Assembly: GCF_000335475.2 (NCBI RefSeq)
Contig: NZ_ANAH02000007.1
Location: 496,001 to 560,000 of the forward strand
DNA length: 64,000 nucleotides
DNA from: Cystobacter fuscus DSM 2262
GTDB taxonomy: Bacteria; Myxococcota; Myxococcia; Myxococcales; Myxococcaceae
Direction of reading: 5' to 3'
Shown: positions 45,884 to 53,500 of the stretch, one piece after another
How positions within the stretch are numbered: the stretch's first letter is position 1
Layout: each line of letters starts with the position of its first letter
The notes under the pieces: model-generated
Seen by the model: the letters and a program-made list of their open reading frames with translations, nothing else
Databases searched by the model: none
What the model was told of the DNA's origin: nothing
Made by a program: the position numbers and the translations under genes

Positions 45884-47399
45884 GCTCCACGGTGACGACA
45901 TAGGCCCCCCGCGCGCCCACGTGCCGATCAGGCCCGTAACTCACGGGAGGCATCAGCCCTGTTTCAAAGGCATACAGGCTCTCCATGTGGCTGAGCAGCC
46001 GGGCCCGGCTCAGCTGTCTGCCGGTGCGGCGCAGGGCCTCGGTCAACACGGACGCGGCCGTATACGCGGACACCTGGGGCAGCCGGTGGCGCTCCGAGGC
46101 ATGTACCCCAGCCCTCAGTCGATTGAAGGAGGCCACCGCGTCAGGCCGCTCGTCCGAGGGCAGGCTCGAGTAGGCGAGGAAGAGGTGCCCATCGAGGAAG
46201 GCCGGTGCCTCCATGGCCGCCCGAGCCGAGAGTGAGCCCGAGAGCAACAGGTAGGGAGCCCAACCCAGCGCCCGCGCCTTGCCCATGAGTCCCGCCAACT
46301 CCTCCTCATTGCCGAGGAACAGGACCAGCCGCGTGCCGCTCTGTTTCAACCGCGTGGCGACCTCCGGGTCGAACCGGCCGCGCTCGTACCGCAGCACCTC
46401 GACCCGCTCCCAGCCATGCGCTCGAAACCGCCCGCGCGCCGCACGGGCCGCCTCGGCCAAGCTCTCCTGCGCCGGGTGGATGATGGCCACCCGAGGCCCG
46501 TGCGTGTGCAGCGCCCTGGCGGCATACTCGGCGAGCACCTGGACCTGTTCCCCTACCCCGGAGAGGGTGTAGAAGACCTGGCGGCCGGGAGGCCCGCCCT
46601 CCCACGTCCACGGCGTCAGCGGACCGATGAGGGGAACCCGCTCCTGCTCGGCCAGCACCGCCAGCTCCCTCTCCGCCCCAGGCACCAGCCCGCTGAGCAG
46701 CGCGAAGACAGAACCCCGAGCCAGGAGTTCCCGTGCGCTCGAGAGGCCCGTGCCCAGATCACTGTCATACTCCGCGAGGACCAGCTCGAGCCGGCGTCCG
46801 TGAATCCCTCCGGAGGTATTGAGAGCGTCACAATAGGCGCTCAACAATCCCGCCATGGCCCGGCCCACCTCGCCCAACCGGCCGCGCGTGGGGAGCACCA
46901 CCCCCAGCCGGAGCTCCGACTCCGTCAGCCCGGGATCGCCCTGCTCCTCCAGGTGCTGGAGGTAGGCCAGCAAGCTCGTCATGTCCTCCGCGGACATGGA
47001 GTAGCGAGGCATGGCCGGGTCCAATCGGTTGCCGTCGGGGTCGACTCCCTCGGTCACGGCGCGGGCCACGCTCTTGTCCGAGAAGGAGGCGTGTTTCCTG
47101 CCATTCGGGTGGAGATGGCCATAGGGCTTGGTGAGTTGGGACCAGGTGATCTCCGGGGGCAACAGCCCGCCCTCGGGACGGCCCAGGCCCTCCTCTCCAT
47201 GGCAGTTGGCGCAGGGCACGGCGCTGCCCGGCAGGCGTGCTCCGACTCCGATCTCCGCCGAGATCTCCCTCCCCGTGGGGCTCCCCCCCTCGAGGTAGAT
47301 CTTCCTGCCCGCCTGAGCCTGCTCCGAGAGCCCCATCGGGCGCCCGGCCCCGCAGCAGAGCAGTGTCACCAACCACCAGCCACCAGGCCTGAAACTCAT
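45831..47399 (-). CDS. Cytochrome c / LivJ-type binding protein fusion
   Basis: A 522-residue exported protein. After a signal region (LLCCGAG, possibly a lipobox) comes a small c-type cytochrome domain with heme motif CANCH at residues 63-67 and a likely axial Met in MPRYSMSAEDM. From about residue 160 the chain is a periplasmic branched-chain-amino-acid-type binding protein (LRLGVVLPTRGRLGEVGRA, GGIHGRRLELVLAEYDSD). No transporter genes are nearby, so the binding domain may be a sensor or an electron-transfer partner. It is the last gene of the multicopper oxidase operon. Confidence 0.82.
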   Translation of the reverse strand: MSFRPGGWWLVTLLCCGAGRPMGLSEQAQAGRKIYLEGGSPTGREISAEIGVGARLPGSAVPCANCHGEEGLGRPEGGLLPPEITWSQLTKPYGHLHPNGRKHASFSDKSVARAVTEGVDPDGNRLDPAMPRYSMSAEDMTSLLAYLQHLEEQGDPGLTESELRLGVVLPTRGRLGEVGRAMAGLLSAYCDALNTSGGIHGRRLELVLAEYDSDLGTGLSSARELLARGSVFALLSGLVPGAERELAVLAEQERVPLIGPLTPWTWEGGPPGRQVFYTLSGVGEQVQVLAEYAARALHTHGPRVAIIHPAQESLAEAARAARGRFRAHGWERVEVLRYERGRFDPEVATRLKQSGTRLVLFLGNEEELAGLMGKARALGWAPYLLLSGSLSARAAMEAPAFLDGHLFLAYSSLPSDERPDAVASFNRLRAGVHASERHRLPQVSAYTAASVLTEALRRTGRQLSRARLLSHMESLYAFETGLMPPVSYGPDRHVGARGAYVVTVELTTRTFRPLGGWRALRP

Positions 47400-47412
47400 T
47401 CAGCAACCCCGC

Positions 47413-48528
47413 TCACGGACGCCCAGCCAGATCTCTCAAGCGCTCGGCGATGGCCACCGCGGGCGAGTCCGAACGCAACCGCACCCAGTGCCTGCTCCTG
47501 ACATTCCCCGCGATGAACAGGGTGGTGTGATCCTCGATCTCTCCCACGGTCTGCCCGAGCTTGCCGAGCACCTGTCCCACGTCCTCCTTGCTCCCGGTGA
47601 GGAAGGTCCACCCCTCGGTCTCCGCCTGGTGGCGGTGGGCGAACTTCTTCAACTCCTGGGGCGTGTCGAAGGCGGGGTCCACGCTGATGGAGAGGAAGTG
47701 CACTTCCTTGCCGAACCGCTCCCCCAGCTCGCGCCGGACCTGCTGGAGCTTCTGGGTGAGCAGCGGACAGGCGGTCTGGCAACGCGTGAAGAAGAAGGAG
47801 ATGACGACCACCCGATCCTTCAACACGTCACTGTAGAACCGGACCGTCTTGCCCTCCTGTGTGAGCAGGGGCGCATCGGTGAAGTAGCGCCTGGACTTCT
47901 CCTCGGGCTGGGAGGCCGAGCCCGTGCTGGGAGGTGGCTCGACGGCCCTGCTGTTCCGACGGGCCGCCGCCAGCTCATCCACCTTCGCCAGGATCTCCTC
48001 GTGGCTGGGAAAGCCATTGAGCCGCACCCACTTGCCCGTGCGCATGTCGCCCACCAGCACCATGGGCGCATGGTTGTTATAATCGGGCGTGTAGGCACCC
48101 AGCCCCCCGAGCACCCGAGACACGTCCTGCTTGTCCCCGGTGAGCCAGGTCCAGCCCTGGCGCGCCTTGTACCGCGCGGCATAGGCCTTCAACCGCGCGG
48201 GCGTGTCCCGCGTGGCATCGAGGGAGACGGACACCAGCCGCACCTCCTTCTCCAAGCGCTCGCCGAGCGACTCCTGCACCCTGGCGAAGAGCGAGGAGAG
48301 CACGGGACACACGGTGGTGCAGGAGGTGAAGACGAAGTCCATGACGATGATCTTGTTGGCGAGGACATCACTGTTGAAGTAGACGGGCACGCCCTCCTGA
48401 TTGAGCAGCTCCGCGTCGACGAGGCGGACCTCGGCGGAGGCGGAGGCCGGCTGTGCATGAGCCACCGCCGCCAGCAGCAACACCCCCAGGAAACCTACCA
48501 CCGCCAGGCTAGTTCGCTCGTGGACCAC
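47413..48528 (-). CDS. Tandem SCO1/SenC copper chaperone
   Basis: A 371-residue exported protein (signal peptide to AHAQ, about 25) with two complete SCO domains. Each has the copper-binding cysteines and distal histidine: CTTVCP (C70, C74) with H153, and CQTACP (C250, C254) with H334. Most SCO proteins have one such domain. Start is GTG at 48528 with GAGGAAGAGG upstream, overlapping the beta-propeller gene by 20 bp. It probably delivers copper to the oxidase encoded two genes upstream. Confidence 0.88.
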   Translation of the reverse strand: MVHERTSLAVVGFLGVLLLAAVAHAQPASASAEVRLVDAELLNQEGVPVYFNSDVLANKIIVMDFVFTSCTTVCPVLSSLFARVQESLGERLEKEVRLVSVSLDATRDTPARLKAYAARYKARQGWTWLTGDKQDVSRVLGGLGAYTPDYNNHAPMVLVGDMRTGKWVRLNGFPSHEEILAKVDELAAARRNSRAVEPPPSTGSASQPEEKSRRYFTDAPLLTQEGKTVRFYSDVLKDRVVVISFFFTRCQTACPLLTQKLQQVRRELGERFGKEVHFLSISVDPAFDTPQELKKFAHRHQAETEGWTFLTGSKEDVGQVLGKLGQTVGEIEDHTTLFIAGNVRSRHWVRLRSDSPAVAIAERLRDLAGRP

Positions 48529-50536
48529 GGGCCTCTTCCTCTCTCTTGGTTTGGTTCTGTGACATGCCCCCCACCCAGAGGGTGCGATAGGGCAGATCGC
48601 CATACTTCAGCTTCAACTCGGGCACCGCCACGTAGAGGTAGTACGAGCCAGCGCGTGGCAGCGAGGGCTCCACCTCGTACACGCCCTCGCCCAACTCCCG
48701 GGCGGCCACCTCCGCCCGTTGGCGCCCCGGAGCGGCGTAGGTGAGGACCTTCACCTCCTCCAACCCGGTGGCGGGCTGGTGGGTCGAGGCGTCGCGGAGC
48801 CTGAAGCGCAGCAGCGGCTTCTGGCCCACCACCAGCCGCGCCGGAGCGTCCAGATATTCGATTTCCAGCGCGCCGAGCGCCTTCTTCAATGCCGGGTTGG
48901 CCTTGGCCTCCACCTGGAAGCAGTGCAGCACCCGCGGAGCATCCAGGAGGAGGGCCACGTCATACCGGCCCGCCACCGGGAGCCGCAGCCGCGCCGAGTA
49001 GACGCCAGGCTCCACCTCGCTCAGGCTCCTGTCCACCACCTGCACCGCCCGGGCATTGTGCCCGTAGTTGCCAAAGCTCCCCATGGCGGCATTCATGCCC
49101 TCCATGTAGAAGGACGTGGTGTTGTCCGAGGGGCTGGCCACGAAGACGGCCGCCTCGGTGGAGGCCTGGGTGATGGAGTCGGCGAGGCTCAAGTCCCCCG
49201 CGAGTTTGGGAGCGGACTGGCCCGCGGCGAAGCCTTGCACCGTGGGCTGCTTGCCCCTTCCCAGGGTGGAGAGGTTGATCATCTCCACCCGCTCCGAGTC
49301 CAGCAACCGCACATAGGCGAAGGCCCGGGTGAAGCTGACCTGGTAGGGCTGTCCGCTCACGGGAATGCCATGTACGAACTGGTTCTCCGCCGCATCCACC
49401 ACGTACACCACGTGCTCGGCGGGGTTGACGATCAGGCCCCAACGGCCGTCCTGGGAGAAGCGCATGGGCCCCAAGCCCGGCCTCGCGGACAGCCGCGCTA
49501 CCTCCTCCAGGCGAGCGCCGTCGAAGGCCGTCACCGTCCCCTCCTTCCCATCCGCCACGTAGAGGACGCGGGAGAGCGGTGAGTATGCCAGGGAGATGGG
49601 GAGCGGGCCCGCCTTCAGGTCCTTGACCTTCTCCAACCGGGCGATGGAGATGACGGAGATGGTGCCCTCGTCCCTGTTGCTGACGAAGGCGTAACGGTCG
49701 TCGCTGGAGAAGACAATCTCATGGTGCCCGCGCCCGGTGGCAATCGTCGCGGCGGGCTTCAGGGTTTGCGTGTCTATCACCGTGACACCACTCCGAGCCG
49801 GCTCGCTGGCGTCGTTGCCGACCCAGAGGTAGTGCCCGTCCGGCTGAAGGGCGACCCGGGTGGGCTCCTCGCCCGCCTGCACCCGGGCCTCGACCCGGAA
49901 CACATTCGCGTCCACCACCGCCACCGCCCCGGCCCTCGGCATGGAGACGTAGAGTCTCTTCTGATCCAGGCTCTTGACCCAGTCAGCTCCCGGGCGCTCG
50001 AGCACCACCGTGGTGTAGAGGCTCGTCTTGCCCGTCATTCCCACCACCGGATCGATGACGGAGATGCTCGGATCCTTGTTGAGCACCAGCAGGTAGTAGC
50101 TGTTGAGGTCGATGAGCGGGCGGATGCCGACCAGTCCCTTGAGATAGACGCCGACCCGATCCTTGCACTCCTGCTGCACGTCCGCCTTGTCCGACAGCAG
50201 GTGGCCCAGGTCCATCCATGCCGAGGGGGACAGGCCTCGCAGCGGAAGACCACTGCTCGCATCCGTCATGCGCAGGCGGACCTCGGCCTCATCGCCTTCC
50301 ATCAACGGCCGCGGCGGACCGCTGGTGTCGCCGGGGTGGAGCAGGGAGAACTCCACCACCACCCCGTTCTTGACGAGCCGCTGCGGGCCCTGCGTGGGCT
50401 CGGAGGGGACGGTCGGCTCCGTCCGCGGCAGCGCGGGGACAATGAATGCCACGGGCGCCGCCATACACAAGACGGCAAGCACGATGACGGACACCTCGGC
50501 CTGGGAGCGCCAGGCCTCTTTGTCATTTGGAGTCAT
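48509..50536 (-). CDS. Membrane-anchored YncE-like beta-propeller protein
   Basis: A 675-residue protein. An N-terminal helix (about 13-35) anchors or exports it. The middle is a series of YncE/cytochrome-D1-like blades (YVSMPRAGAVAVVDANVFR, YLWVGNDASEPARSGVTVID, YAFVSNRDEGTISVISI, LYVADGKEGTVTAFDG) and the C-terminal third carries FixH/Ig-like strands. No heme motif is seen. Start at ATG 50536 overlaps the oxidase stop by 4 bp (ATGA), with GAGG nine bases ahead. It may be a structural or electron-transfer partner of the oxidase. Confidence 0.83.
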   Translation of the reverse strand: MTPNDKEAWRSQAEVSVIVLAVLCMAAPVAFIVPALPRTEPTVPSEPTQGPQRLVKNGVVVEFSLLHPGDTSGPPRPLMEGDEAEVRLRMTDASSGLPLRGLSPSAWMDLGHLLSDKADVQQECKDRVGVYLKGLVGIRPLIDLNSYYLLVLNKDPSISVIDPVVGMTGKTSLYTTVVLERPGADWVKSLDQKRLYVSMPRAGAVAVVDANVFRVEARVQAGEEPTRVALQPDGHYLWVGNDASEPARSGVTVIDTQTLKPAATIATGRGHHEIVFSSDDRYAFVSNRDEGTISVISIARLEKVKDLKAGPLPISLAYSPLSRVLYVADGKEGTVTAFDGARLEEVARLSARPGLGPMRFSQDGRWGLIVNPAEHVVYVVDAAENQFVHGIPVSGQPYQVSFTRAFAYVRLLDSERVEMINLSTLGRGKQPTVQGFAAGQSAPKLAGDLSLADSITQASTEAAVFVASPSDNTTSFYMEGMNAAMGSFGNYGHNARAVQVVDRSLSEVEPGVYSARLRLPVAGRYDVALLLDAPRVLHCFQVEAKANPALKKALGALEIEYLDAPARLVVGQKPLLRFRLRDASTHQPATGLEEVKVLTYAAPGRQRAEVAARELGEGVYEVEPSLPRAGSYYLYVAVPELKLKYGDLPYRTLWVGGMSQNQTKREEEARGPRAN

Positions 50537-53500
50537 GGCCATGTTCCTCGCTGCACCCGGAGGAGGCCCCACTGGCCATCCGTATTGCCCAAGCTCTCAT
50601 AGTCCCGGAACAGGTAGTCCCCGGGGACCGCGTTGGTGCCTCCGGCGCTCGGCAGGAGGATCTCATAGTGTGTATAGGGCAGGAGTCCCTCCTGGCCGTT
50701 GCGGTAGAAGGCGATGGGATTGAGGCCCAACGCCTGAGAAGCCACGTCGGTGGGGGTGCACAGCCCTGGCAGGCCCAGGTAGGCCGAGCCCGGACAGACA
50801 TACGGATCGCGCTGCCACTGATGGCCATGCAGCCGGAAGGTGGAGCCGCGGAAGTTGCCGTGCGGCTGGAGCAGGCGCAGGCGGGTCTGCTGGCCCGCGG
50901 TCGCGGTGAACACGGGCGTGACTGGATCCCCCCCCGCCAACGTGTTGCTGTAGGCCTGGTGGGCATTGGGCACCGCGCCCAGGCCCCCGGGCTCGTTCCC
51001 CAGCGGCGCGTTGGGCCGCAGTCCGAAGCGGAACCACAGGGGCTCGGAGCCGTAGTTGATGGCCATGTGCCCGGAGTCCTGGCTGTCCTCCGCGATGACT
51101 CCCCCCTCGGCGTCGATGTTCTCCACGGCCGTGCCATCCGCGTAGCGGTGGCCGAGCTGCTTCTGCCACACCGTCGTGAAGTCGCGGAAGCTCACGCTGT
51201 CCGGCTGCCCGTCACCATTGGCATCCGGGCCCACGCTCGCCGCGCTGTGCCGGTTGGCATCCTCCCGCCACACCGAGCCGGTGGGTTCGATGACGAGCGC
51301 CGCCACCAGCGACTTCTGGCCTTGCTTGATCTTGTCGGCCGGGATGAGGTTGGTGCCACCGTACTCGATGGGGGTGTTGATCAGATCGATGCGGTTGGAC
51401 TTCTCGCCCTTGACGATACCCGCCTGGCGGATATCCCCGGCATACCACCGGTAGCGCACCGTGCCGCCCGGTGGAGCGGTCTGCACGCGATTCCTGCCCA
51501 CGTTGGTGCCATCCGCCCAGCCGACGTCATATTCCACGAGCTGAGGATGCAGTCCCACATGGCTCGAGGGGCGGATGAGGTTGTTGTTGAAGGTGGTCAC
51601 CCCTTGCGCCCCCCTCCGATCCCGGTTGACCACGCTCGCCAGGGAGATGAGGTTGGCCAGATCCGGCAGCGCCTCCGGCAACCGGTTGCGCAGGGTGACG
51701 TCGATGCACTCCCCAGCCGCGGCGCGCAGCACGAGCGGCTCCACGGGCACGTCTGGTTTGAGCGCGCCGGTGAGCGGATCCAGATCCCCGGTGTGCACAT
51801 AGAGGATCGCCGTGGGATCATGCAGCGGCCCGGATCTGCCATTGTCCAGCACGGTGCGCCGTGGGTTGTACACCAGCGTGCCGCCCTTCGGGTCGAGCGG
51901 GGCGCCCACGTGCTGGGTCGCCGAGTCATCTCCGGGGACCAGGGTGACGTTCAGGGGGTTGCCCAGCGCGGTGTTGGCCAGTACCGCCGTGATGTCATAC
52001 CCGCGTACCGGCGCGGCACGTGGGCAGGCTCCACCCCTCCCCTCCCCGCCCTGCCCACCGGCCTGCTCCCCTTCCGCCCGCGGATTCTCCTCCGCGAAGC
52101 TGTACTCCCTCGCATTGCCAATCAATGCCGGCATCTTCATGTTGGGCAAGGCATGGAGGTTGGGCCGGGGCTCGTGGTACGAGCGCATCACGCCCCACAC
52201 GCCTTGCCAGAAGCCATCCGTACTGCCGTTGGTGGCGTAGGCGTAGTCCACCTCGGAACCGCCGCCGAGCAGGGGCATGAGCGAGAGCGCGACGGAAAAC
52301 TGCTCGGAGATGCCATGCACCTGGGCGTTGCGCCAACCCGCGTTGGGGGCGTACCCGAAGCTGGAGCCACCCTGAAGCCACTTCATCCCATGCAGGGTGG
52401 TGTTGAACTCCTCCTCGTGTCCGCCGATCTGCACCCGCAGCCGGACATTGTCACCGGTGTAGGCTCTCATGATCGGGGTGAAGGGATCGCCTCGGCCAAT
52501 GTCTCCGGTGAGCGGCGGATAGGGGGTGTTGCCCAGCCGGGTGTTGAACGCGGGGATGGCGCGATCCGTGCGCGTCTGGAGCGCGAAGGCCAGATCTCCC
52601 GCCAGGCCAGCCGCCTGTGCGCCGGGTTTGCCATCCGGCCCCAGCCGCCGTGGATCGTAGACGCGCAGGGCCGTCGGCTCGTTGCGGTAGTTGACCAGGA
52701 ACAGGCCCGGGTCATCCGCGGAGATGGCCTGGGGACAGGGTCGCGGCACTCCACCAGGGCACACGGCGGCGTTGACCACCAGGTCTGGGAACACGGGGTT
52801 GGCCTGCTGCCGGAAAGGGGGGGCAATGGCCTGACGGAAGGAGTTGGGTGTGGCCGTCAGCGCCGGATCCGGCATGCCATCCGGCCCTGCTCCGACATAC
52901 ACCCCCGCCTCGTAGGCATGCTGGAAGTCGCTGGACATGAGCCAGAACTCGCGGAAGCTGTCATCCGTGCCATCCCCGTTGACATCACCGGAGTGGATGG
53001 CGGCCTGCCAGCTCGTGGGTCCACCATCGTCCCGGGTGTTCAGCGGCACGCCCGTCTCGGCGTGCTTCCAGGTGGAGCCCGCGGGCTCCACCAGCACCGA
53101 GCCGTAGAGCCCGATCTGCTGATGGGTGGAGGGGCCGAAGTGGTCGTGCGTGAAGATGACGCCCAGCCCACGCTCGACCCCATCCGAGTTGAAGACCGGA
53201 TCGATGAACCAACGTTGAAGGGTGGTGCGCGCCCCCAGCCAGGTCCCATTGGGGCCGGCGCCGAAGAAGGGGTGTGGAAGGGGCTCGAGGTGGGTGCGGC
53301 CGTCCAGCGTGGGCACCGGCGTATTGCCCGGGGTGGAGTTGTAGGCATTGATGGCCTCGATGCGCTCGCGCACCGCGCCCGGAGCCAGCGTCCCATCCTC
53401 GTAGTTCCACCCATTGGCCGCGCCGTCCGCGCTGGTCAGGTCCCACTTGGGCAGGTGGATGTGCTGGCCGATGATGTCGGTGGGCGTGCGGACCTCGAAG

